This document shows positions 45,139 to 56,167 of a stretch of DNA of 64,000 bases, in pieces. The stretch comes from Jaapia argillacea MUCL 33604. Lineage: Eukaryota; Basidiomycota; Agaricomycetes; Jaapiales; Jaapiaceae. The stretch is from contig KL197727.1 in NCBI GenBank assembly GCA_000697665.1, positions 620,001 through 684,000 on the forward strand, written 5' to 3'. Below the pieces are notes generated by a model. The model saw only the letters and a program-made list of their open reading frames with translations. It made no database searches and was not told where the DNA came from. How positions within the stretch are numbered: the stretch's first letter is position 1; each line of letters begins with the position of its first letter. A program made the position numbers and the translations under genes.

Positions 45139-47156
45139 TCAGAGTCGCGCATGCGACAACACATACTTGGATGCCTTCCTCGCCTTAACCTTGTCGACGT
45201 CGGAGAACTGAATCGGTCGGAACTCGCGCCCATGATTATATCCGAGCCTGACAGTACCATAAACGACGTTTGTACCCAACCAACGGATTTGAGCACGTAC
45301 CTATCTCTCCCATCCGGCCGGCCTTTCTTATAGAATTCAGGGCGGCGTAGCAGGCTGACAACCACTGCACCCCCGATGCCAATGTTGTGGATCAGTCCGT
45401 ACTTGCCTCGTTTGTCTGGGGTGTCGAACAGGCCTGGCACTTGCATTGGTCCTGCCCCTACGAAGGAGGACTATGAGTAGCAGCGCGAATTGGCTGGGAT
45501 GGGACGCACAATTTCGCAGTTGCACTAAAGGTAGACCCCAGTTTAGTAAAATTCGAAGACACTCAATGCTTCAGATCCTCACTAGTGATGTAAAAATGCA
45601 TTCCGAGCCCTTCCATAACAGTCAGCGCAAATTACCGAAAGACCGCAAAGACCGTCAAACCGGTTGCTCCAAGAGGGTGGCCTTTAGCCTCCAGACCACC
45701 ACTAGGGTTTACAACGTATTTTCCACCGTACTGGAGGATGGTCAGATAAAGACGTGCTGAATGTGAATGATACTTGCAGTGTTATCTCCCCGCTCGACAA
45801 GTTTGTGGGCTTCGCCTGGGGGGCAAAGACGGAGAGCATCGTATGTGACAAGCTGGACGATGGCAAGTGTTTAGCTCTCCTCAAGCTCAATATTGTCGGA
45901 ACACCAGGATACCTCGTTGGATGCAAAGCAATCGTGGAGCTCAACGACGCCAACCTGGTCTCTGCCTTCCCCGGCCTTGAATCCCGCCTGGCTGAAGGCC
46001 TGGTCGGCACACTTCTGTGACATACCGAAACCGACAACCTCCATAGCACTCCTGCTTTCAAACGCGACGGGTTCATCAGTAGTTAAAGCCTGTCCGACAA
46101 TCTCGACAGCTTGGTTTTCGAGGCCGTGCGCGTGAACGAACTCCTCCGAGGCAACGATATTGCACGCCGCTCCATCCTACGACGAAGAGCTTGAGGAAGG
46201 GGTTACGAAATCACATCTCATCACACGTACCGAAGTCGGACTGCACATAAATTTGGTCAGCTGGTTGCAGATTTTGGGTGCTTTCAAGACCTCTTCTACA
46301 CTCCATCCACTCCTAAACTGCGAGTACGGGTTGTTCACAGAGTGCTTGTGGTTCTTCGATGCTAAAGACATATCAGATATAGCGTTACGCCTAGGACGGC
46401 GAACTACGCAATACCTATTTGCGCTAGATGGTTGATGTTGGCCCCGTACTTGTCAAAATATTCCTGTCCGGCATTCGCAAACATGCGTGGAGCACCAGGA
46501 CCAAAGTTTGTGCCGAGGTCCTCCTCCAGCTCTTGGGTACGCTTATTGAATAATATAATCGGCGACTCCCTGTCTTTCCAGTTCGTACCCAGACTGCCGG
46601 GAGCCATCCGTTCGAAACCAAGGGCGAGAGCACATTCGACGAGGCCGCCTTTTACAAGATTGTTGGCCTGGTAAAGGGCAGTACTTCCGGTTGAACAGTT
46701 ATTGTTCACGTTCGTGATAGGAATACCTGTCATTCCTAAATTGTACAGGGCCCTCTGAGCGGCAGGGATCAGTGGCCAGTTCAAAGAGTAAGGTATGGCT
46801 ACAGACCTGGCCACTGGTGGAATCACCGTAGCAGTAGCCAACGAATGCGGCCTCGATGAGATCGTATGTCAGTCCTATTCACCTAGTTCAACAGGTGAAA
46901 GGTGTGAGCAACAAATCGAGTGATGCACCTGCATCAAGGAGGGCCTTCGTGGCTGCCTCCAAGCCCATCTGGTGAGGATTTAGTGAGAATATTAGAGTCT
47001 TGTAAGGGGAAACTCACATCCTCCGTCGTCCTCTGTCCCCTGGGCTGAGAATGTCGTTTGGGTAATTGAGGACGAAGTGAACGGCGTAGCACCCACCTTT
47101 ATAAATGCTGTGCATCCCACCCCGATGATGAACGTTCTCTTACCCTGCTGAGACAT
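45139..47156 (-). CDS. SCP2-type thiolase (SCPx thiolase domain), peroxisomal
   Basis: Minus strand, about 450 residues, ATG 47156 ([20 protein letters not shown]). An in-frame upstream TTG is not a start. Thiolase landmarks are the nucleophile Cys in [13 protein letters not shown] (46700 area), [36 protein letters not shown] and the acid-base [15 protein letters not shown] loop. Small exons give GLGMHFYIT and [18 protein letters not shown] after careful splicing, both typical of SCP2 thiolases. The last exon ends HARL, so the C-terminal tripeptide is Ala-Arg-Leu, a PTS1 peroxisomal signal. The enzyme should cleave 3-ketoacyl-CoA, preferring branched or sterol-like chains. No fused SCP2 lipid-binding domain follows, unlike mammalian SCPx. 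At least nine introns. Confidence 0.9.
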
Positions 47157-47456
47157 TGAAAATAGACCAAGAGATGGGGTGGTCAATCGTGTACATGTTG
47201 CCTATAAGTAAGGCAGCCCAACCGGCATCCGGTAACCTCTCCCATATCCCATAACCGGAGCCCGCGTGACTACGAACTAACACATTGGCCAACGGGCGCT
47301 GACGACGAATGCACGGGGCATACGTGCTTCAAGACTGGCTGATCATATTGGTCGTGACATTCAATGACAAACAGAATGAACACAAGAGATACGTAGGTAG
47401 TAATTGCACAGAAGATCAGGAAAGGAACAAACAACGGAAACCGGCGAACCACACCA
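47157..47456. other. Intergenic: thiolase promoter and TIF5 3' region
   Basis: 300 bp between two minus-strand genes. No exon or RNA gene seen. Confidence 0.4.
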
Positions 47457-48802
47457 TCACTCTTCGTCATCTTCGTCCTCATCCTCATCGTCGTCTGCTT
47501 CAGCAAGCCACTGGGATGAACATTAGATGATTTCTTCAGCGTTCATTGGACACACCGACTTACTTTCAAGAAAGGTTCACTCGCTTTCCTGACCTTCTTG
47601 CTTGTCTCCTTGTCGACATATTTCTTGCTAACATGCGTCCCCCACTGCGTCACGACTTCTTCCTCCAGTATGTCCGCTTGATAGAAGGCCATGAGGATCT
47701 TGGGGATCAACGGAACGAGCTCTGGGTACTCAACGCCAACAAGGCGTTCAATGCCTCCGAGCAGGGCCTTCTGATGTTTCTCATCTGTGACGAGCTACAT
47801 CCGTACACTTCAGTTCAGATACGCAAGAATAAAGGGTTGTAGCATACCTTGGCGAAAAGTGGTGCATACGTAGGGATCTCCGCGACGGCGTTGGCAGTGA
47901 AGAGTACCTGGGCAAGAACCTGGACTGTCTTGTGCTTCTTCTCAATCCCAAGCTCATGAGCCTTCTTGTACACCGCTACAGCACCAGCCTCTCGATTCTC
48001 CTCGGCCCAGCTACCCAACTGAGAGTAGGGGTTATCTGCACCCTCATCGCTGTCGTCGTCGGCGATGGCGAGTGCCTTGACACGAGCCCTAACAGCCTCC
48101 TCGGACGTATCCACAGACCAATCCTCTTTCGCCAACTTGGCATCTTGATTCAGTTCTGCGGCCTCAGCCTTGATGCGCTTAGTAAGCTCATCATCACTCT
48201 CTCCCCCGTCCCCACCCTCAGCGTAGCCGTTCCCGTTTGTCTCGCCCTCACCATTGGCAGGTGGCGTCGGGCTGTCGGACTTCTTGGAGGACTTGCTCTT
48301 CTTTGGGTTCTTGGGAGGATTCTTGATAATGAATGTCGTCAACTTGTGACGCATATCGATGTCGCTTCGTTCGCCGCAAGCTTTGCAATCGCGAATGATC
48401 ATATCATTTTTGGTGATAATGAGATTTGTTTCCGGATTCTTGCAAGCTTTGCAGAGAACGAATTTATCAATGAAGCCGTCGAGGAGTTCGCGAAGCTTGG
48501 TAGCATCGTGAGCGCCGTTGACGATGTACCTGTCGTTCTTCTCGTCGAATGACGTCTGAGCGCCCAGCTCGCAGCCGAAGAATTTGGTGGGATACGTAGG
48601 AGGACGGCTGAGCGCCCGGGCGACGTCGGACATGTTTGGAATGACTGTCTTGATGCCATTGCCTTTACCCTCAATCTTGGTCATAAGAAGGGGCATGCTG
48701 ATGACATGTATAAGATCACCATTCCTAGAACGCAGACATTAACGCTCACCGATAGCGGTAGAACTTATCATCCACATCGCGACGAACGTTAACGGTAGCC
48801 AT
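47457..48802 (-). CDS. TIF5: Translation initiation factor eIF5
   Basis: Minus strand, about 400 residues, ATG 48802, TGA ending at 47457. The N-terminus [20 protein letters not shown] carries the GAP arginine in FYRYR (Arg16 here) that stimulates GTP hydrolysis by eIF2. It is joined across an intron near 48698-48750 to [18 protein letters not shown]. The zinc ribbon is C-x2-C ... C-x2-C in [10 protein letters not shown] and [11 protein letters not shown] Ser/Lys/Gly linker precedes the C-terminal W2/HEAT domain ([28 protein letters not shown]-like helix, [20 protein letters not shown]). The end is strongly acidic ([13 protein letters not shown]), as expected for contact with eIF2-beta and eIF3. 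Only three or so introns. Confidence 0.95.
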
Positions 48803-49248
48803 GTTGGGCAGATTTCAGCGCTGTGACATGGCAACATTATGTCAGAGTCTGCACGCCAGAACAAGGGGGAAGCGTACGGTACTAATGAGAGGATTGCGGT
48901 GGAACAAATGTTCGTTTTTTGGTATAGCGTATGAAGGTCGAAGCATGAATCCTCTGCTTTTGCAGCAGATACAGATTGAGGAGGGGGAGTAGGGCGGAAT
49001 TGTGGGTAGACTGTGCGCTGACAACGGCACGGCGACAGTGAAAGCTTGAACTGTTGAATGGGAGATGATGGTGGTTCGAGTTCAAGAGTTGAGCGCAGGT
49101 GTGGCAATGGCATACGCAAATTTCGTGCCGCTCCCCATGTAGGTCCGAGCTTACAAAGCGTCGTAATATATAACTCCTGAATGATCCGGATATGTTGTAA
49201 CTTGTCGCCGCCAAGTGCGTAATGCAGCCTACAAACAACAAATCTACG
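48803..49248 (-). promoter_or_regulatory. TIF5 upstream region; 3' region of the Dnmt2 gene
   Basis: No gene seen. A purine-rich run on the + strand near 48975-49000 is a CT tract on the TIF5 coding strand, likely 5' UTR or promoter. Confidence 0.35.
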
Positions 49249-50696
49249 CTACAGGAACAGATAATTCAACAGCTCGGTGACGATCTTGACGTTCACGCTG
49301 TTCCCAATCAATCGGTACTTTGTCTTGTTCGTCATCCCTGTAGGCCAGGAGAACGATGGCGCAGTGTCGATGGCGTATTCTTGATGACAGCGGGGTGATA
49401 GAAAATAGAACAGCCGCAATAACTCAGTGGGGGTAAAGTATCGAAGTTGCAGAGGTCGCAGAATATCAACGGGGTTCTCGGATCCTTTGGTCTTTGAGTT
49501 CAGAAACGTGTTGAATACCGTCTCCGTCTAGATGTGAATGTAGTGAGATGATGTATTGGATGGTCAGCAAGGGAGCCGGTACGGACTTCCAAATCCCGAT
49601 TCACTTGCAGGATCGAGCCAGCACGTCCTACGAGTTGAGTGTAGCCTAAGCGAGAATGAGACTGCTCTGCGCGGGAATGACTTGGGTATATACCTCGAGT
49701 GAAACAACACGTCCGATGTGACGAGGGGGTTACGATGTCAAACAGTCTACCCCATTTCTGCAGGACGCGATCCGGGATAGCAAACGCCTCTGGATCGGTG
49801 AGGTCGCTGTCGATGTAGTTCTGGATTCGATCAACAGAATCCATCACCACTTCATGTGAAACCCCCAGTCTTGGATCAAGCCAATCATTGCCCTGACCCG
49901 GAATGTGTCGCCAGACACTATCAGAATGACCATCCGTGTTGGAGAACACCAAAGGGGAAAGCTTCGCCAAACAGTAGTAGCGAAGTCGCGAGTTGGGGAT
50001 CCCGAACTGAAGCGGTGTGAGGAGTAGCTCGATGACATTGTAGCCCTGTTGCTTCAGCACCGAAAGAAGCAACTGCCGAGTCATCGACGTCTCCATGGGT
50101 GATGAAAGTGATCTTCAGTGGGAGTGGGCAGAGAGCGGATTGGGTGAAGCACCTCGAAGCCGGCAACGTTTTCAATCAGGATATAGCGAGGATGCTGAGC
50201 CAACGGCACGAGAGATGGGAGAACGTTTTCTATCAAATGAAGGAAGGACTTTGCTCGTGGGTCTGCAGCTCCTTTGGCTTGCGGGTTGAGAACTACCAGA
50301 AATCGTTCAGTACAGAGTAGACACGGCGCAAGGAGATATGGACCAGTGTATGGTTGACACGAAGGCGAAAGGAGCCATATATCTGCCTTGAGCGATGTAA
50401 GATCGGGGGCTTTCAGGGTGGATATGTCCGTCTGACGCGATGAAGGGCGAGGTCAGTAGATTCGAGAATGCGATTTGCTCGGCGAACCTTGTTGACCAGT
50501 TTACCACCGTGGTTGGCTTCGTACACCTGGCAAGCAGCCTGATCCCAGTCGAATGCACGAACAACTCGAGCGGGTGTGGAGCATCGTTTCAAGGCGAGAT
50601 GGAGGCCTCCTGTACAATCGCTTCAAGGGAGGAATAGCATGGCAGTCCACTGGGAGGAGACAGACCTATGCCAGAATAAAATTCGATGGCATGCAT
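49249..50696 (-). CDS. DNMT2: Dnmt2/Pmt1-type tRNA (cytosine-38-C5) methyltransferase
   Basis: Minus strand, about 400 residues, typical for Dnmt2. ATG 50696 gives MHAIEFYSGIG, completed across an intron as GGLHLALKRC (SAM motif I). Then come RAFDWDQAACQVYEANHGGK (motif II) and TDISTLK. The catalytic motif IV is LLSPSCQPYT (Cys codon 50357-50359), followed by HPRYILIENVAGFE (motif VI, ENV) and FGIPNSRLRYYCLAKL (motif VIII). The C-terminal part has FTPTELLRLFYF and TNKTKYRLIGNSVNVKIVTE (motifs IX/X), ending LLNYLFL at TAG (last base 49249). No DNA-methyltransferase targeting domain is present, so a tRNA-Asp C38 role is likely. The residue before the catalytic Cys is Ser rather than Pro. Divergent from the PHD-finger gene. 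Confidence 0.92.
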
Positions 50697-50971
50697 GACG
50701 GGTACTTGGAAGAATATTTTGATGGGGGACGGTGATCTGGCAAGGGTTCAAGTCTAATTCTAATATCGGTTCTCATTGGTCATTGATGGAATTTGCGAAA
50801 AGTTATTATCCAATACAGCTTCTCAGTTCGGCTCACCGTTGAGACTTGCCCTGACTGTCTCCTCCAATTTCTTTTCCGCTTTCTTTTCTTCCCTCGTTCT
50901 GCGATACCTATTCTACCACCCTCTAGTCTCTGCTGCACAAGCGAAGCCTCACGATTACCATAAAATTCAAC
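50697..50971. promoter_or_regulatory. Bidirectional promoter DNMT2/PHD-finger gene
   Basis: 275 bp between divergent start codons; a pyrimidine-rich leader (about 50855-50930) precedes the PHD gene ATG. Confidence 0.4.
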
Positions 50972-53900
50972 ATGTCGGACCTGTCGCCTCTGGGAACCTC
51001 ACTTAGCGCTCCAGAACCTCTGACAGCTTCATCAACTTCAATACCTTATCACACTGTCAATAGCCAGGCAGACTTGTCAGCAACCGATAATAATGTTAGG
51101 AGCTCCCCTCGTACACTCCAACCTCTGACTGTAGGCGGGGATCGAGAGCCAGAGGACTCTGAATATGCAGATGATGTTCCCGTGGCAAGGTGGGCTCCGG
51201 TGTTCATTCATGCCCGCACATGCACTAACAAGCTTCCAAGCTCGCCTCTTTCTCATGAAAGTCTCCTGCCGGCGTTTGGTTGGCGGAAGCAAACCCATCT
51301 CCCTACTCCGCAAAGGTGAGATCCAACCGATATTCTGGGCGCCTGTCCTCTGCTCGCAACGGATCCTTGGCATTGCACCCGCCGTATTTGGATTGTCTAA
51401 CTGTTGTTCTAGTCCAACCAACCTTAACCCTTACGTTAATGGGATCCTCAACACTCCGGACACTCCGCTACGACACGGGTGCGATAACCCCAGATTTCCC
51501 TCATTATCAACGACCTCAAGCCCCCGCTGTTATAGATCCCATCCTACTATTGTCGCACCTATTCCCCTATCACAGCGCATGTCCTACCCAAATTTGTAAG
51601 TCAAAAATAATTATCCATCCCTGAACTACATCCTCAGATCATGGAAGGGGGAGACAGGCGTCAGTAGGATCATCTTCAAGATCGGGGCAAATGGTGACAC
51701 CTGAATCCAGGTGAGTATTCTATGTCCTGACGCTTCTGCGGTTGTTAATCGTATATCAACCAGTCCTCTTGCTGCCCGGACGTCGCGAACCGTTACAACA
51801 CCGCCCCGAATTGTGTATGCTAACCTCCTTCTCTCTCGTTCAATTCCCTATTGACAATTTGTGAAGGACATCCACCTTGTTGGGCACAACCCCCCGTCCG
51901 TCCTCAAAAGCAAGGTGGGACTCAAATCATCCTTTCATCGCCTTCTCTCATGGTTTAAGTTTAGTGGTGTTGAGCTACATTCTCCCGTGGTACTCGGTCT
52001 TCCCGCGACAATATCGACCCCGACCTCCGCTAGAGGTCCAGATTCAGCGCCCCCCTCACAACTTTCATCCCCCTTCATGGCCAAGCTTTCTCTATCCAAT
52101 AAGAGCAGGTCTCCCCGTATCGATTCTCCTGCCAATTCTTCCTCACCCATCCACGTGGACGATATCTTTGCAACTCAGCGTGCGCCACTTTCGGAGCTAA
52201 GCCTTTCTGATGACCATCGTGCTACTGGAGGGGAGTTGGAGCGAATCAGGTTGCAGCGGGTTGAAGAGCACCTCGCTCGCATCCAAGAGACGGAACTGCG
52301 TCGCCCTGAGTTCCTCAAACGTTCGCAACGGTCTTCCACTGGTATGCACATGTCGGTTGGTGATGCCTATCTGCTGGAGGAACCTGGGGCATCGTTTGCA
52401 GCGTTGGGAATCCACGACAGTCCAAACAAGGGTCGAAGACTGAAGCTGTTCCAGGAGACCTCGGAGGAAAGTTTCGAAGAAAGTCTTATGGCGGGTGGGT
52501 ACCCCAAGTATGGGACAACGCCCGCCTACGACTTGCTTCTTACACCCACCAAGAGCGACACCCAGTGGGGCTCTTTGAACCAACGAACGCTCGACTGGTT
52601 ACAACATTCCACCCCTGGACCTGCAGGGCCATCAACCGGATCCCGATTGGAAAGCGACTTGCACCCGGACGAAAAGGACGTGAAGAAGAGGAAAAGACTG
52701 GCTGCGTTCCGTGAATCGGTTCAGCCGGTAGCTCGTGGCAAACTTTGTCCGGTATATATAGAGGGTAAAGGTCGAGTCCTCTTTGACGTTCCTTCAGAGG
52801 AAACGCCTGCCGTTCCCGAAGAGACTCCGGCGAAGAGGCGAAAAGTTCGGCGCAAGAAGCGGGGGACTACTGTGGCTGCCGTTCCCCTGGAAGCACCCAG
52901 TGAAACTGGTGTTCAGACCACAGTCGAGGGTCCGAACTGGCTTGACGCGGAGTTTCCTTGGTCCCTCCGAGCACAAGAGCGTGTCGCCCTGGCCCAGGCG
53001 GAGGACGATGAGCGCCTTCGTTGCATCGAAAACTTCCTGGAGAGGGCCAGTGACGAAGAGAGCAGCGAAGAGGAGGAAACCTTACCCTCCGCCAGCTGGG
53101 GTCAGGTTTTTGATGACCCACCCTTACCGTATAGAATGGGTCGCGGGAAGGTGGTGCCGCTGAAGGCAGATCCGAAAACCAATGCCAAGTCGCGACGCAA
53201 TGCATTCTTTCCAAGCGACCCGGCTGATGCAAGGGCGGCTCTGCTATCGAAGCGTTCTGTTCGAGCGTTGAGATACCGTACTCAGCGTCTCGGGGATATT
53301 GTCGACGAGGAAAGTGACGAAGTTTCTTGTGTTTGCCGAGGTCAGCGGAGTGGAGGACAGTCTGTTCAGTGCGACCAATGTCAAAAGTGGTATCATTTGC
53401 TCTGCATTGGGATCAAGGATGCCGCAGAGTTAGGTAGAGAGGAAGACCCATGGTTCTGTTCGATGTGTGTTCATATCGAGCGGGAATTTGCCACTCCATC
53501 CCCATCCCCTCCTCCATCATCAGAACCAACCCTCGTTCCGACGGACGATAGTCACACTCCCACCACTCCACGAGATCCCCTTTTCTTCCAAGCGGCCATA
53601 CAAGAGTCACCGATCACCCCTTGGAATATGACTCGACATCCAACCACACCTCTTCAAGGACGGGAGTTGGGCGGGGGAATGTCACGCTCCGCTTGGAGCG
53701 ACATTGTCAAGACACCGCTATTCTCGTCGCGAGCAGGCCGAGTATTCTCGACGCCGGGAGTATTCGATGCTTGCTCATTGGAAGAATCGCCTTTCAATAT
53801 GAGGGCTTCTCCTTCGCGGACCATCAAGTTCGGAGCGCCGTTTGCAACTCCAAAGGAGAGTGTGTGGTCGACGCGGTCTGGTGGACTGTTTCATACCCCC

Positions 53901-54291
53901 GCAAGGCAAACGCCCCATCCATCAAGTCGGGTGCATGGTGGTACCCGTCTGTTATTCTCCTCAGGTGAGGAACGACCAACTGCACCTCTTACCCCCAACA
54001 GAGGCACCCATTTGCTCGGTGATCGCCATCCGAAACAACAAGACGGCCCGCGTATCCACTCGTCCTCACATACTTTCGAGTCTCCCTTGCCCTCGAGGCT
54101 ACCTCCTTCCTTCTATATTCCGCTGGAGGATTCCCCTGTGATGAGATCTCAGAGCACACCCCGCACCTTGTCTCACTCCCAATCGAACCCTCTCCTCCAG
54201 GCAGACCGTTCAACGCGTCGCGAAAGTGGTATGTTCGGTCCCTTCCTTTTTTTCCTGATCTTTAAACTGATAAATTCGTGCAGGACCCTGA
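50972..54291 (+). CDS. PHD-finger protein, otherwise disordered
   Basis: Starts at ATG 50972 (MSDLSPLGTSLSAPEPL). Several small 5' exons lead into a long exon from about 51863. Joins in 51590-52010 are tentative. One zinc finger is clear (about 53325-53465): CVCRGQRSGGQSVQCDQC, then KWYHLLCIGI, ending WFCSMC, a C4HC3 PHD finger. The rest is Ser/Thr/Pro-rich, with a basic KRRKVRRKKRG patch near 52830 (likely NLS) and many TP/SP sites in the tail (TTPLQG, FSTPGVF, FATPKES). Probably a nuclear histone-tail reader with phosphorylation-regulated flanks; the mark read cannot be told. After the last intron (54231-54283) the stop is TGA 54289-54291. If that intron is retained the frame runs to 54329. 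Confidence 0.75.
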
Positions 54292-54520
54292 CCAGGTTCG
54301 CTTACACCCTGATTTTCCTTGATCCATGATACGTAGAAAGAAATGCACCCCGTACTTACACTGTTTTCCGTATTCATGGCTCATGCCGTCTATACATGTT
54401 GTTGTCTACCCGCTATACAGACGAATATTGTCATTGCTTGAGTTGCTTCTTTGGCAAAGACGACGGTGGAGGCGCGGTAGGTCACGGGTGTGACATGCCG
54501 TGTTTAAGACTCATCTGACC

Positions 54521-56167
54521 ATGCCCTCCAACGCTCATAGGGTTCACTTGGCAATCGTGAAGTGACTTCCCCTGCTCCTTGCCATGCCATTACTGATGAC
54601 TGGTGCTTCCATAGGCCTTATCTGCTCTTCAGTTTAAGCCTATTGACCAAGCTTTGCCATGTACGTTTTGAATGAGCGAGTCTGACTGCCGGTACCCAAA
54701 CGACTTTCAGCATACCTTCTTGATCTATATGGGAGGTTTCCAAGTACAGCCAACCGGCCTCCCGCTGAAGAAAACTGGCGAAAGCGAGCTCTCTCACTGG
54801 AGGAGAGTCTTGCCGACGTCAGGGAGCAGCAGCAGAAGGAGCATATCGGTGTGTGACCATTGTCTGGATCCTAGTTGCCAGTGGACAAGCGTTATTTCTT
54901 CTGCATTAGAACTCGCGACTCTACGCGCTACAATGACATGCCCAACCTCTCCCACTGGTCAGTTACCTCCCTCTCCCACGCGGAAGAAGCAGAAGAAGAA
55001 ACACTTCCCTCCCTCGTCTTCAAGCATTGACCATTCGGTGCTGCTTTCCGAATCCAATCACGGTACGTCTCCCGAAATTGTTGGATATCCCCGGTTGGCT
55101 GCTCGCCTATGATCAGGTGTCATTGGCTGTTACGTTCAGCTTCATCCACACGAAGACCGTCGTCTAATCTGCAATTTATAGGTTCGGTGGCAGTGGCTAC
55201 CTTGCCTGAATGCCACTCGCTGTTTGCCTGCCTACAGCACCTGTCTGGTATTATGGACCCAAAGTCTCAGAAATCCCGATCGGCATCACTCTTGCTGGCA
55301 ATCACAAGACGAACGTTGGACTCGATAGGCATTTTGTTGGCCGGCGTTCTCTCACCCAATCACTCTCCGTCGTCGGCCTCATTGCAACTGATAAAGTCGC
55401 TGTCAAGTGTGTTGTCTCACACGTTGACACTTGTTCTCTCTGGTACGACCTCGAAAGCTAAAAGCAAGGGCAAGACCCAAGCCGGAGAGCCAAAAGAGCT
55501 TGATTTAGCAGTGGATGAAATCATGGGACTCCTATTGACCGGTATCTTTCGACCAGTCGTCCGTTCGTTCATGCCGGCATCGCGTGTTTTCGTCTCTGCT
55601 GTTTTCTCATCAACAAGCACGAGGAACAAGAAACACGATCCTACTTCCGTCGTTGATCTCCGAGCCGATCTCCTTGGACTGTGCGAGAATGTGAATACTG
55701 TACTTGACGACTTCTCATTGGCCAATCCGACTCGAAATGCACTCAAGAGTGTCCGGTCTCTCAAGAACAGTATCATCCTGGAAGCTCTGCGCGAATTGGA
55801 GGGGCTGTGTCTACTTTCTGAAGAACGATATGCAGAGTCTGCTTCACGGACAGAACGGCTCGAAGTACTGTCGACCAAGGACGCATGGTGGTACTTGTGC
55901 ACGCTCCTCGACCGTCTGATTGGTTCCTGCGCGTCCAGTGGGAAGAGCGCCAGTTCGGCAGGTGCATTCACACCAAGGATACCCGCTAGTGCAAAAGGAG
56001 GAGGAGCCAATGAGGATGGCGACGGCGTACTGGCAAGAGACGTCCTTTTGGCGTTAGACTCGTTAATTGAGCGGACCGAGAGGAGCTCAAGATATTCATT
56101 GGATGAGAAGACGGCGAACGGTATGTTTCCCGAGATCCCGGTTGTGTGTCAAGGTCTGACGGCATGA
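54521..56167 (+). CDS. Probable Mei4/Rec24 meiotic double-strand-break protein
   Basis: About 480 residues. ATG 54521 starts a tiny exon MPSNAHRVHLAI, joined by GT-AG introns to ALSALQFKPIDQALPS, then YLLDLYGRFPSTANRPP and EENWRKRALSLEESLADVRE, then ELATLRA. The helix LAIALSALQFKP, a Tyr-Leu helix and a Trp-Arg-Lys coiled coil follow the order of the conserved N-terminal signature of Mei4/Rec24 as I remember it. The rest (about 55180-56167) is a helical array (LFACLQHLSGIMDP, LLLAITRRTLDSIGILLAGV), with a Lys/Gln-rich linker near 54975. Mei4 works with Rec114 to promote Spo11 breaks on meiotic chromosome axes. The assignment rests on the short N-terminal signature and overall helical layout, so it needs a profile search. 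If wrong, this is an uncharacterised helical protein. Confidence 0.6.

Noticed and set aside
47932-48552. 206-codon open frame on the + strand
   Set aside because: Antisense shadow of the eIF5 coding exon.
50740-50760. Possible tRNA B-box (GGTTCAAGTCT)
   Set aside because: No matching A-box, acceptor stem or anticodon arm can be drawn around it.
54672-55112. Single-exon gene of 146 codons starting at 54672
   Set aside because: The first part is intron plus a wrong frame; splicing upstream exons gives the Mei4-like coiled coil instead.
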